Origin: Flammula alnicola
Lineage: Eukaryota; Basidiomycota; Agaricomycetes; Agaricales; Strophariaceae
Assembly: GCA_015499995.1 (NCBI GenBank)
Contig: JADNRV010000206.1
Span: 22,868-86,867, forward strand
Reading direction: 5' to 3'
DNA: 64,000 nucleotides
The notes under the pieces are model-generated. The model was not told where the DNA came from and did no database searches. It saw only the letters and a list, made by a program, of their open reading frames with translations. Positions within the stretch are counted from its first letter, which is position 1. Each line of letters starts with the position of its first letter. Made by a program: the position numbers and the translations under genes. Shown piece after piece: positions 1 through 10,786 of the stretch.

Positions 1-1
1 T

Positions 2-565
2 GCGCTTGCTGCTGCTGCTGCCGCTGGCGGTGGTGGTGGTGCTGGGGGTGCGGGAGGTTTGGGCATGGGTGGCAGTTATGGGGGGCCCACGGGTGGTGGT
101 GGGTCACAGTACGCGTCGTCGGTTATTGGGAGCGATGCGGGGGATAGTAGTGGCTATGCGAGCGATGGGGATCGCATGCCGGGCAACCCGCTTTTCCCGA
201 GTAATTTCGCGAGGTTGACGGGGGGGCCGAGTATGAGAGCCAAGTGAGTTTTTTCGCGTTTTTTGGTTTTTTTTTGGTTTTTCGGTTTTCTCTTTCTCGT
301 GTTGTTGGAGTGTTATTTATTATTCGTACTGATTCATTTGTCTTTTTTTTTTGTTAATGAAAATAGTAACCCGGCTACGAGGACGTCGTCTGCGCTGCCG
401 CATACGAGGTATGTGTCGAATGTGGCGGCGGCTTCGGGAAGGAGGGGGAAGGCGCGTGCGTATTCGCATGGGGCGAGTACGGTTGGCGCGACGGGGGCGA
501 CTGCGACTGCGGCGAAGAGGCAGAGTTGGGGCACGGGTATGGTGCCTGAGTCTGGCTCTGGATGA
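2..565 (+). CDS. C-terminal part of an unknown Gly/Ala/Ser-rich protein (5' end outside window)
   Basis: Two exons are visible, 2-243 and 367-565, joined across an intron with a GTGAGT donor and an AATAG acceptor that keeps the frame; the stop is TGA at 563-565. The first exon opens with an Ala run and a Gly run, followed by Ser/Gly-rich sequence. The second is rich in Ala, Thr, Ser and Arg and ends in a Gly-Ser tail. No domain is visible, so this looks like the disordered tail of a longer protein that begins upstream. No function can be given. The frame and splice sites support a real gene end, but identity is unknown. Confidence 0.55.
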
Positions 566-816
566 GGAGGGTCTCAGAAAGAAAGAAAAAGATACGGACG
601 CCGGAAGATTGGGCTTTGGTGCCAAGACGACGGCGAAACGAACATGAACACGACCACGACCGCGATATTTTTGCAAGACGAGAGACTCGGAACCGTTTAC
701 TACTGCTGCTACGAAACACACAAGACACACATTTCTGCGCACCAAATCACATTCAATAGTCGATACTATCTTGCATTCCTGCCTGCCTGCCTGCGCCCTC
801 AAACAAAACATCCAAC

Positions 817-926
817 CACTGGCACAGCAATTCCACAGCCAACTTCCCCGAAGAGCAGAAGGATGCAGTGGAAAAATCAGGTCCAATACAATGTGCGACG
901 GTCGACTTCAAGTTCATGTCAAGGTT
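817..926 (+). pseudogene. Relic of one TRM82 exon (partial duplicate of the gene at 2338)
   Basis: This stretch is clearly similar to the start of TRM82 exon 2 (from 2481). Both share CACTGG at the exon start, then CACAGCCAACTTCCCCGAA, a GA-rich AGCAG..GGATGCAGTG block and a GTTCATGT block. Conceptual translation keeps the TANFPE..DAV..SGP core of the intact gene. Similarity fades after about 110 bp, no flanking WD40 exons are present, and a stop follows at once, so it cannot encode a working protein. It lies in the same orientation as TRM82, on the far side of the TMEM97-like gene. It may be an old tandem-duplication remnant or a gene-conversion scrap. Confidence 0.7.
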
Positions 927-1040
927 GATTTGCCCCGCCACTGAGTCTGTTATTGCAGAATTTGCAGTACATTTTTTGGTAGTAAATAGGGCTGGCCGCA
1001 GGCATTAGTAGTCACAGGATAATTACTATTCCCGGGCCTT

Positions 1041-1982
1041 CTATTTCCACTTCTCCTCATCCTCCGCCTGTATTCCTTTCTCCGCGAGCTTCGCCACGCG
1101 CAGCGCCATATCCACTGCCATGATAAGAGGCACGAGGAAGAATGGGACGTAGCTGGACAACAGGAGTAGCCGTTGCTCGGGCGTGACTCCTGGTGCAAGC
1201 TTCGCCATGGCATTGGGGGGTAAGGAGGGTGTTTGGATCACGGTGGTGAGGCAAGCGAGGGTGGTGGTGGCAGAGGAAGCGCCATAGAGTGCGAGAAGGG
1301 GGTATATTTTACGAGAGCCTGAGTAGAGGGAAAATTAGGACATTTACTCCAGTCAGTGATTTATTTAAAGGAGAGCGTGGAATAGGATGTTGGAGGGTGC
1401 TTACCTCTGTACAGCCCTCGAAGGCCGAGTACGAACACTGGGATTTGGAATAGCCTAGACGAAGGATAAAACAGTAAATTTATGGACCACTGGTTGCATT
1501 CTCAAATAAACTTGAGACGTACGCTTCGAGCACAATGAAAGTCTTGAACCACGTTAGGTGCGCGCTATCTCCAAAAGCGCCTGCGATACCACCGATGAGG
1601 GGATCCCGGGACATGTCGACGTAAAAATTGAGCAGACCGCGCATGAAAGGGGGTACAAGTTGGGGTGGGTATAGGTATTGCAGGTCGACGATGAACGAGG
1701 CGGGGAGGTGGATCTGCCAGGGCCAAAATAAGCGCGCGCGGTGCGTGAGTCCGAGTGTCCGAGTCCGAATTCAAGGGGACAAGTATGGTCAATGAGGTTT
1801 TTCGAGTGTATGGGAGGAACGAGGTGGTTAGGACGCGAACAGATTTCGGAGAAGCGAGTGAGAGGAACAGAGCTTACGGCGAAGAAGAGAAAGTAGAACA
1901 TATCGAGCGGGCGCGCTGAGAGTGGGAGTTGCGCATATCCGCTGTAGACACCTTTCCGTTGTTTCTCGTAGTTGATCAACAT
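1041..1982 (-). CDS. EXPERA-domain membrane protein, TMEM97/sigma-2 receptor-like
   Basis: Four exons on the minus strand (1878-1982, 1523-1713, 1405-1454, 1041-1318) give 207 residues with phases that agree. The protein starts with a short cytosolic stretch and an RPLD motif leading into a hydrophobic segment. It continues with a LPASFIVDLQ-type segment, a DP..G...W region and two further hydrophobic helices, the four-helix order of the EXPERA family (TMEM97, TM6SF, EBP). TMEM97 is an ER membrane protein linked to sterol and cholesterol handling; a similar role here is inference. The charged C-terminus (AEDEEKWK) carries a lysine-type tail that could favour ER retrieval. It is divergently transcribed from TRM82. 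The start is the first ATG in frame before the RPLD helix. Confidence 0.8.
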
Positions 1983-2337
1983 CGTGGTAGGACAACGGTG
2001 TCACTCGAGATTCTCCGGGCTCGCTGAGGTGCGATATTTAATGACAAGGGAAATGTTTATGCAATCAAAGTTTCTGATAAGTGTGCTGCGGTTTAAGTAG
2101 AGGGTGCCGGTGAAGGTGATAGGTACGACGTGTTCACTAGGTGACCGGTGAAGCTTTGAAGAGTGATTAATAGACTAGGTACGACGTGTTCAACTAGTGA
2201 ACACGTCGTACCATTCCGACTCAGGAAACGCGCCCATCGCGGCACGTGATTCGATAACCGGCACTTGTTTTCAACTTCGGAATCGTACATAACGGTTCGT
2301 TCAAACGTTCAAACTTTTTCCAGGCACACACAAACCG
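1983..2337. promoter_or_regulatory. Divergent promoter interval between TMEM97-like gene and TRM82
   Basis: This 355-bp gap separates the two divergent start codons and should carry both promoters. It contains three copies of one 15-mer (GGTACGACGTGTTCA): a direct copy at 2122-2136, and a direct and an inverted copy at 2178-2192 and 2198-2212 that form a perfect palindrome around ACTAG. No clear TATA box was identified. Whether the repeat binds a protein is unknown. Confidence 0.5.
2178..2212. repeat. Perfect 15-bp inverted repeat, with a third copy at 2122-2136
   Basis: Arms GGTACGACGTGTTCA and TGAACACGTCGTACC flank a 5-bp centre, ACTAG. A third, direct copy lies 56 bp upstream. Arms of this length without mismatch are unlikely by chance in 355 bp. 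A dimeric regulator site or a small transposon footprint are both possible. Confidence 0.85.
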
Positions 2338-4576
2338 ATGTCCTTCTATCCGCATTCGCGAGTAGTCGTTGGACCAACGAGGGCAGTCGACATTGTTGGT
2401 CCCCATATCCAGACACTGGACTCCGCGTATGTCCCCCAACTGTTCAAGTCGACTCGTGTGCTCACATATCTATATTGCAGCACTGGAGACGTGCTTCATT
2501 CTACAGCCAACTTCCCCGAAAAGCAGCAGGATGCAGTGCTAAAATCTGGCCCTGTACGATGTGCGGCCGTTGACTCCAAATTCATGTACCTCGTCACGTC
2601 GGGCGAGGACAAAATGCTGAAACTTTGGGAACTAGATGGGTTGAAACTTCTCAGCGTCCGGTGGGTACTATTTCTCGATGGCTTGGAAATTCCCATCCTG
2701 ACTCTTTCATGGATTCTTAGTGAACTACCAAAAAAGCCGACAGCAGTCGCATTCACAGCCGACGCGCAGACTATACTGGTATCCGACAAATTCGGTGATA
2801 TCTTCAGGCAAGTTGTCCACTCCAGGCTCTCTATCTCGCACAAGTCACTGACATTCAGTTCTTCTTTCTGTAAATATTTTTATACAGCTATCCTTTCGCT
2901 TACACCCCATCGAGCGCCGAGGATGATTCAAAATCCAAGGAGAAACAAAAGTCGAGAGACGCCATATCATCCCACGAGAATCCCTCAGGCGGCCAATTAA
3001 TTTTGGGGCACGCTTCTCCGCTCAACGCGTTTCTCCTAACACCGGACGAGAAGTATATCATCACCGCAGATCGAGACGAGCATGTTCGAGTCAGTCGGTA
3101 CCCTGATGGATATAACATTGAGATGTATTGCTTGGGACATCTCAAGTGTGTTGATTTCTTTTGCTATCGAGGGTAGTGCATTAACCGTATCTTGCCTCAT
3201 AGGTTCGTTTCCGCCATTCATATACCTAAATCCGATCATTTCTCTCTCATCTCAGGTGGTGGAGACCCGATGCTCAAAATCTGGGATTGGATGACAGGCA
3301 CAGTGACACATGAGTTACCTGTTCTGGACAGTATTGAACCATTCATTGCCGTGCGAGCATCGAAACGGAAACGAGGGGGTGAGGATGATGATGATGAGGC
3401 AACGCCCGAGGGCACTAGTAAACTAAAGCCTAAACGAAAGAAGGGCCGGAAAGGAGGGAAGGAGGTGGAGCAAGCAGGAGACGGTGGTAGCGAGGGTGCC
3501 GGTACCCCTGCGGCTGATGCGCCTGAAAATAAGGAAGAAGAAAAACTCGAGAAAGTGCTGGTCATACATCAAATTGAGAGTATCCATTCAGATACGGGCC
3601 CACATATCATTTTTTCAGCAATAGGGTTGGTTGCTTTTGTTCTTGTTTCCTGTCATTTTTCATATCTGAGCAATGATAATCTAGAACAACAGCCCTTTTC
3701 GCTTTTCCCTACAAGAAAGATGTATCTGCGACGGACATCCGGCATTTTGACTTTGGAAAACCTGTCTTGGACTTCTCTGTCGTGGATGGTAGTACGTTGG
3801 TTGTGAATTTGGATGGCGCGTGGCTGGCACAGACAGAATCAGTGTCCCTGTCAACGGAGGAGCAGAGTGGGAGCAACGCTGGTCTGATGGCGAAAATTCT
3901 GAAGGTGTCTGGAGGAGAGGTACGTTGACCTGGTGGCCAATGAGGATGCTTTCCTGTTCTGATTTATTACGTTCTTCACAGCTCGTCGAAGATTCCGAAA
4001 CACTGAAGCCACTCATTGACTCGCTCAACTCTAGATCCTTGCTTCCAGGTTCGTACCCCCTTTCACATTCTCAAACCATCCCTTTGCTCATAACTATAAT
4101 CATATTCATGAAACTTCAACCATCCAACCTTCACTTTGACCCTGAAACATGGAAAAAATACAGCAACCCCCGAATCCTTGAAAAAGCTGGCGCTTTACTC
4201 TGACCTTGTCTCACTACCCAAATATGCTGACCCCTCTGAGGGCGACGACGGCACAGAGGGCAATCAAGAGCTTCCGAAACCAATGCCCATCGGTGCCCCA
4301 GAATTGTCGTCCTCTGAGGCAGCGAAGGCGAAGGGCAAGGGCAAAGCTGAGCTTAGCAAGAAGGAACTGGGGAGAATGAAGACAAAACAGGCAGTCTTGG
4401 CAAAGGCGATGGAGATTCAGAGTACAGGTGGGAAGGAAAAATCAAGGAAGTTGGACGAGGGCGACGTAAATGGGGATGAACCAGAATCGAAGAGGGCACG
4501 GTCAGACTTTGAGGTTGCTGACAATGGGACTGGTCGGGATGATGACGTGAATATGGATAATGCCAGTAGCACATAA
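2338..4576 (+). CDS. TRM82: tRNA (guanine-N7) methyltransferase non-catalytic WD40 subunit
   Basis: Eight exons (2338-2426, 2481-2660, 2721-2807, 2888-3145, 3203-3625, 3685-3919, 3982-4048, 4164-4576) give 583 residues. Trm82 is the WD40 partner that stabilises Trm8 for m7G46 formation in tRNA. Family signatures include the SGEDK..KLW blade, the [10 protein letters not shown] segment, [10 protein letters not shown], the [29 protein letters not shown] blade and SGGGDP.LKIWDW. A Lys/Arg-rich low-complexity insert (about residues 240-300) and an acidic/basic C-terminus suggest nuclear localisation. The end of the first WD region is joined across an intron that appears to use a GC donor (GCAAGT at 2808). 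A relic of exon 2 lies at 817-926. Longer than yeast Trm82 (444 aa), mainly because of the inserts. Confidence 0.9.
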
Positions 4577-5274
4577 TTGGCACACAAGCTTTATGACCCG
4601 CTGCTAACAGTACGCGTCGGCAGGCTTGCTTCGCTCGCCTACGTGCTACGCGCGGGCCAAACAACCAACTTGCTGGAGGCTGCGCGCCCAGACCCCCACT
4701 TGTAATTGGCATATAAGACTATGGAGAGCTATAATCGCTCCACGGTTCAACCATGCCAGCAAGCTATTTGCTGTAAGCGAAGCTTGAGGTTGTAACAAGA
4801 AGGATCTTAAATTTCCGCATGCTACAAGATTTTTGGGAGCAGCCACGCTCTAAATTTGGCCAAAGTGGCGGCGAGTTTTCTTCCCACGGCCGCTGCCATG
4901 ACGCAAGTTTTTACATTGAACCGTTATGAGCTGAGCACCGCCAAATTCACGCCTGTGCAGAAGCGCCTCATCGATAAATTCTGGACTTCGGGATTACGGC
5001 AAAGCCATATTGTGTTACACGGAATTCAACGTTCACCTCCATTGGAGCAACATAAATTTACATCCGGCCGAAGGAAATAGCCTCAGTCTGGCACCATTCT
5101 GTCTTGCGAAGGATGGATCCTGGAACTACGGAGGCCTAACAGTTTCGGCTGGTTTCTGCCCTGCTGTCTTTCCCGAACTTGACGGTTCTGCTCGCCCAGA
5201 AACACAGTACTACTAATGTATCATTGCCGCAGTGGCGTCGCCCAAGTCTCGAGGCCGAGGTTTTCTTCTGCCGC
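4577..5274. other. Intergenic region between TRM82 and the MYND gene
   Basis: About 700 bp with no supported gene. A frame open from 4856 to 5080 has no ATG at its beginning and no recognisable domain. An acceptor-like CCGCAG at 5227-5232 leaves open a non-coding or short coding exon of the MYND gene upstream of the start chosen here. Confidence 0.4.
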
Positions 5275-7152
5275 ATGAGCTTCATTGATATGGAAGTCCG
5301 TTGCCTGTTACCAATACATAAAGCCATGGTCTATCCCTTGCTGGCGACGAACGACTCATCCCTGTCCTTCCACGGGCCCCCTCCACACGCAGCGATGTCC
5401 TTTTTGCGTCTCAGTAAATCCAGGCCGGACAAACATACCAATCGAATGGCATGGAATGAAAGCTGGGAGAAGGACCTCGACATCTATGAAACGTTCCGCT
5501 ACAAGTTTCCTAGCATACCCTTGCTCCAGCCCCCCAATCACAGCCCCAAGGATCGTATTGGGGTTGAGATGGGTCTTATGGCATTCAACCAAACTTTCCA
5601 CAATGACCTGTTCCTCCTCCAGCAGGACGTATGTCGGCGCGCCACAACCCGCCTGGCAACGGACGATTTCGCAGAAAAGTGGACTGCACTGAAACCAGCC
5701 TGCCGCGAGGAATACATACTGGAAGCTCTTTACAAGACCTCCACCGCCGGACCAGATTTCGAACAATTCAGACAGTGGTGCCCTGACCTCAAGGTCGATA
5801 CCTTGGGGAGAGAGGGGGCGAGTTATCTTGATCTTTTAATGTTTCTCATACAATCCAATTCCGAGGCGAATGGGAAAGTGGCTTTGGTCTTTTTCCCTCA
5901 TCCTATGGTCGATAGAATTTTCAACGCCATCCAGGACCTTGAAGGTCAAACCTATGCCCTAAAACTCCGGATGAATAGATCTTTTTTTATAACAATGACG
6001 CTATGGCGGACATACCTTGCATTTGTGCGTCGTCACTCCTTGTCTTTCATGTGATCCAACCCTCTAACGACTCCCAACAGTTTGATCTGGACGAAATATA
6101 CAGATTTGACACTACTGGACAACCTAGCAAGAAACAAAGAAAGAAAGCCATCTCTCGTTCCACCGCGACTGGGACTACCTCTTTCAAATCGGCCGAGGAA
6201 GAAGACGCGTATCGACGCGGTAGATTGGAAGAATTCTTGCATCTAGACACCGCCAAAGGCGAGATCACTTGCTGGAGATGCGGAAAGACCGAAGGGCTCC
6301 TCCCTGCGGGTACGCAGCTCCGAGCATGTTCGGGGTGCAAGGAAATCCAGCGGAAGGTCCTGTATTGCTCAAGGTTCGTTGTGAATCGGTCTGGGTATGT
6401 TGAACCAAATAAATAATTTCAACATGCAACCATTTTCAGGGAATGCCAGAAACTGGACTGGAAGGAAGGGGTAGGATCCCATCAACCCCACAAAGTCGTA
6501 TGTGGAAAACCCTTTATTCACAGGAGCCCAACGGCGCCATCATCAAATGTTGAAAAAATACCCCCACCGGATCCGTCCTTTAAACGACCCGCCGCCCTTC
6601 TGCATCAGATATCCTTTCTGAAAAGAGAGAACAATCCAGATTATGTGGTGTGTACGACCATAGCTACCGGAAGAGTTAGAAGTTCACATCTTATCCCAGT
6701 TTGTTCAAAAGACTCCCGAACCTGACATGGGCATCACCATCCCAGGTAAGCGAACCAAACTCAGCTATTATATCTTTTGTAAATTCAACTTTCCTTTAGA
6801 TCTCACGACAAGAGGCATTTTCCTTGCATGGCGACAACGAGGTATGTTGTAGGAATGAAATTAGTCCTTTACTAATGTTCATCATCCATTCACAGCTCTC
6901 AAAAATGGCGACCCCGTCGCCGTCAGGGCCATGTACTCTATCTTGCAAAAGTTCGCTCAGAGGTTCGCGCCACGTTCATACAATTTGAAGAAACAACTTG
7001 AAGCCGAGTATGGTGGAGTGCTTTCTAACAGTGCCGACGAATCTGCAGACACATCTTTGACCGAAGAAGAACTCCGTGAATCTGTTGATATTTTGCTTTC
7101 CTTTGATGAAGTCATTGCACAGTTAAGCGGCAAGCCAGCGCACCGTGCGTAG
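5275..7152 (+). CDS. MYND-type zinc finger protein
   Basis: Six exons (5275-6024, 6081-6373, 6440-6647, 6700-6745, 6800-6841, 6896-7152) give about 531 residues. A MYND finger lies near residues 310-360: CWRCG, CSGCKE, YCSRECQ, then DW, H and C, so the paired cysteines and the final His/Cys are all present. MYND fingers bind proline-containing peptides and act as protein-interaction modules. The part before and after the finger belongs to no family I can name, and no SET domain is visible. The C-terminal exon has an acidic EEELRESVD stretch. The start at 5275 is the first ATG in the long first exon; an additional upstream exon cannot be excluded. The 3' end is convergent with NNF1. Confidence 0.75.
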
Positions 7153-7692
7153 AGCATGTCGAAATGTTGGCAACAGGATTTTGTAGAACGATGGCAGAGT
7201 TAGTCGACATTTATAAATCCAACCTGGGAGTTTACATATACAGCCGATCCGAAGTTATCATTAGGATGATAAATGCGCAGTTCCTGGTTTTGAGGCATCT
7301 GAGCTTTCTTTCTCTTGTGATGTCGAGTTTGCTTGAGACTCACATGCTTGCATTGGTCTTACAGAATAGTGACAGAGCTTACTATCCTTGGGGACGAAGA
7401 CTTCGGATAGTCTTTCAACTCCTTTCGTCCATCGAGAAATGAAGCGTATGGTGTTCTTCGTTGCATCATTATTTGGAGTGAAGCAACTGATGTGTTAATG
7501 AAGTGGTTCCCGACACAGTGAAGAGGCGCTTTCCAACCCTTCATAAAGGGAGTCCTTGTTTCAACTGAACAGTAGCACTTCAACCTCGGTCTTGGCGCAC
7601 TGTTCTGTCCAAAAAATTCATACAAGTTAGGATATGTCAGCGATAAATACAAATATATCTACGAATACAAAAGATGCAGCAGACAGTAGATG
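7153..7692. other. Convergent 3' intergenic region
   Basis: The 540 bp between the convergent MYND and NNF1 stop codons should hold both 3' untranslated regions. Only short frames are present and none has a domain or splice pattern. Confidence 0.5.
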
Positions 7693-8513
7693 TCATGAAC
7701 GCAGGGTGGGTTTGAGAGACTCTGCTGTCTGTACCGTCCAAGCCTCAATTTCTTCTTGGGGCAATTCTTGACATTTCTGGAACACCTAAAGGTAGCATTA
7801 GGCTACGGTATACAGAAACAATTTTTACAGTAGACTTACAGCATCAAGTTTATCTGTGAGTGACAATACGCGTTCGTTGGCATTCTCCGTGGCTTTCACT
7901 CTCTCCTGTAATTCTGACTCTAACTGGCGATTTTCATCATCGAGCTAACGTCACGTAATCAAAGTAGCTCCTATTATGAACTAGAGAAACGCACCTGAGA
8001 AATCAAAGCGCGTAGTCTGGCAGACTCTGAATTCAAGACAGGCACAGTTCGGGCGCATACCGCAACTCTAGGGTCGAGATTGTCTTTCCAGGTGTCTTTG
8101 CCAGCATCGCCCCGAGCTTTCCTCTCCTTTGCATCATTTACAACCTTGTGCAGGGTGTCAACACTTTCTTGAATGTTGTAGTCGTTGAATAATTTATCAA
8201 GGTCTCGCTGTTGACAAACGGGTTAATATACGCCTTGTCGCTTAAGAGACGACTCACATACAAAGTTCTGAGCTTCAATATACTCAGATATGCTATTAAA
8301 TGTCGCCGACGAGCCGTTTTTATCTGATTCAACATAGAGAGGGAAGCATTCCGCAAAGTCGTCGAACCTACACAGGAGTAATCCGACATCAGCATCGCAA
8401 CTGTTAAGAGAAAAAATTACGCACGTCCATTTGTGCGCTGAGCGCTGGATCGCTAGTTGTAATGCCGAATGAAAATGTGTCCAACGCCTGCTACCAGACT
8501 GATTGCTGAACAT
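7693..8513 (-). CDS. NNF1: Kinetochore MIS12-complex subunit Nnf1
   Basis: Five exons (8425-8513, 8262-8367, 7995-8207, 7840-7944, 7693-7785) give 201 residues, the usual size of fungal Nnf1. Nnf1 is part of the Mis12/MIND complex that links centromeric chromatin to the Ndc80 complex. Supporting segments are the N-terminal R...FHSALQ..I....HKWTFDDFAECFP, the IEAQN.RDLDKLF motif, the ESVDTLH..V.DAKERKARG helix and a long C-terminal coiled coil rich in Leu, Glu and Lys. The ATG used begins the MFSNQSGSRRW segment; the codon upstream is GTG. Introns are 49-57 bp. Assignment rests on overall pattern rather than a catalytic motif. Confidence 0.8.
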
Positions 8514-8703
8514 CACGACGTCGACGCGAACAAACGCTGTTGAGTACCTTTAAACAGCCAGTCACGCTCGCGAGCTCTAGTCACAAAGCGTCACAATTGC
8601 ACATGAGTTAATAACACGTGATCGGTGGCGACCCTCGAATATTGCGGGGGAGAGGAACCGTTGGATTATGACACCTTTTGCTTGCAAGGTAACAAAAAAG
8701 AAG

Positions 8704-8785
8704 CTCTCTGTCTGGGAGTCGAACCCAGCTTTCGCGCGGTCGTTGATATGACAGGCGCGTGTACTAACCGATATACTAACAGAGA
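8704..8785 (-). tRNA. tRNA-Asp (anticodon GTC) with a 10-nt intron
   Basis: Read on the minus strand, the gene folds as a cloverleaf. The 7-bp acceptor stem is TCTCTGT/ACAGAGA, followed by a D arm, an anticodon stem CGCGC/GCGCG, a 4-nt variable loop and a T arm CTGGG-TTCGACT-CCCAG, with discriminator G. The loop reads C-T-GTC-A, so the anticodon is GTC. A 10-nt insertion (8739-8748) sits after the base 3' of the anticodon, the normal place for nuclear tRNA introns. Without it the tRNA is 72 nt. Confidence 0.94.
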
Positions 8786-9062
8786 CGGTTATTCTTTCTT
8801 AACATTTATTATATAAAAGTACTTTTACATTTGAATCGATAAAAGATTGTCAATAATCATTCGAGTTGAAGAGGGTTGCATCAAACTTGCACTAACAGTT
8901 CCCGGTTACCCTCGCCCGAGGTCTCCAAATAGCCAAATTCCAGGTGAGGAGAGGCGAGCATCCAGCAGGGCTACTGGAAAGTATTGAGCCACGTATGCCA
9001 GGCCAACTCTCATCGGGGTGTTCCATCCAGATTGTTACAACCGATTCTCCATGCCCTAACCA

Positions 9063-10490
9063 GTGGCTGAAGAATATTTAGTCAGTCAAGTATATAAAGC
9101 TACGACAAGGATGCTCGCGAAGACTCCAGCCCCATTCCCTCTTTCTTTTCTGGCTCGACCTCTGGTTCTTGAAGAATCAAGACAGCTTTTCTTACTTCTT
9201 CCTCAGCTCAGACCCGCTTGGCTGACTTTGAGCATTTTATTTTCTTTCCCTTCTGTATTTTTTCTTCATCTGTATTGTGCTCTCCCCAGGACTTCAAGCT
9301 CGTGTTTTATACTCAAGGCGAAGCGTTCTTAGTACGTGACCTGCTCTCGAGCCTCAGCCCTTACTTTTTTTCTAAAAATTCTTATTCATCGCTGGCATAT
9401 TCCCCATAGATACTACCTCTTCAGTGCGATTGATGAGAATTTCCCATAAAGACGCATCGCAGTTCTCAAGGACCCTCGTTCCATCTGTCATATCCTCTGC
9501 GTTGGCATCCCTGACGTCGACGAACAACTTTATTAATTTCTGTGCAACTCTGAATGGTGCTTCCATGATGAGTGGCCAGCAGCTGCCGTTTGGATCATGC
9601 AACCTGTGTCCATGTGAGCTCTTTAATTGTCCTGAGCTTCTCTTTCTACTAGTGGCATTCATTCCATCCCATATCTTCATCAACTTTTCAATCAGTCATT
9701 AGTAAAAAATGCGTTCTCACTATTCAATCCAAGTTATTCAACGTTCCAGCAGGACGGAGGCATCGGAATACTGCTTGAGACCCGTAATCTGGACAAAGGA
9801 AACGCTGTGAATCCTCCGACGAATTATCTTGCAGCTCCGCAACAGTTGAGTGCAATGGGACAGGTAGAAGGCCATATTTCTAGATCTCTTGTAGCAGAAG
9901 ATATCTTCCCTGGACACGACACCCCAGATCCTCAACAGGTTACAATTCGTCTTCTTCCCAACTCTCTCACTCTCATCCCAAATTGGAGACTTACCTCAAT
10001 CGGGCCCCCCTGCAGGTGTTTATCGACTCTCTGCTATTGTGTCAGCCGCACACTATCAACCCGTTTTGACCTCTATCTTGCAATATGGGTCCATCGATGA
10101 TTTTACCTACGTAAGAATTATTATCTTTCTTCTTCGTGCCAATATTGAATCATGCCGGTTCTTAGTTTACCGTGAAGAGGAATTCAACCCGAAAGCTCTA
10201 CAGCCTTTAGCATCAGCATCGGCTTACCTGGGATCGTCTAGTTTTACGGCATCAAATTCCTCGGTGCGAAACTTAGCACTGATCGTGATTTTCTGACAGT
10301 AAGCATATTTTATCTCAGGCTGCTTCAAGCAGCCCAGATCAAGCGTACGTCGGATGGTTAATCTTGACCGTGCTAACAAAACCTTACAGATCTCACTCGA
10401 AGAACTCCATGGTAGGGGCCGCCGAGGAATAACCATCGCTAGATTGTTCGCCATAGTATTCGTTCTATTCCTCTGGAGGAACTGAAAGAT
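9063..10490 (+). pseudogene. Probable eroded protein-coding gene, family unknown
   Basis: Coding-like peptide runs follow one another on the plus strand but cannot be joined into one frame. From about 9745 a frame reads QQDGGIGILLET...NPPTNYLAAPQQLSAMGQ...PDPQQ. At about 9980 it has to shift to continue as KLETYLNRAPLQV, and at about 10020 it shifts again to VYRLSAIVSAAHYQPVLTS and ILQYGSIDDFTY. Later come YREEEFNPKA and RLLQAAQIKR, then an early stop, with plausible donor and acceptor sites between some pieces. Two nearby compensating indels fit a pseudogene, although sequencing errors would look the same. The part from 9063 to 9700 is less clear. I do not recognise the family. Confidence 0.45.
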
Positions 10491-10786
10491 CAGGGAATTA
10501 AAGACAGATTTTCAAGCACAAGGTCAACGCGACCCAACTAGGTCCCTTTACTGACGGGTCTAACATTGATGCCATGAGACCGCCATGTGCCCACGATGCC
10601 CAGAGAACCCAACTTCTGAATCGCCGGGTTTTTTTGCTCAAGATTACTTACTCAAGTGCAGAGAAATGTCTAGAGCAAATATATATTTGTGCTGGGATGC
10701 TATGTTGTAATCTACAAATTACTCCTTGATAAATATACACGCTTGGAGGTGAAGATGAGTATGATAGCAATGATTCTCCAGAAAGT

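Noticed and set aside
320..886. 188-codon minus-strand frame over the first gene's last exon
   Set aside because: It overlaps a spliced plus-strand coding end and the TRM82 relic in antisense; its Arg/Ser/Pro composition mirrors the Gly/Ala-rich sense strand.
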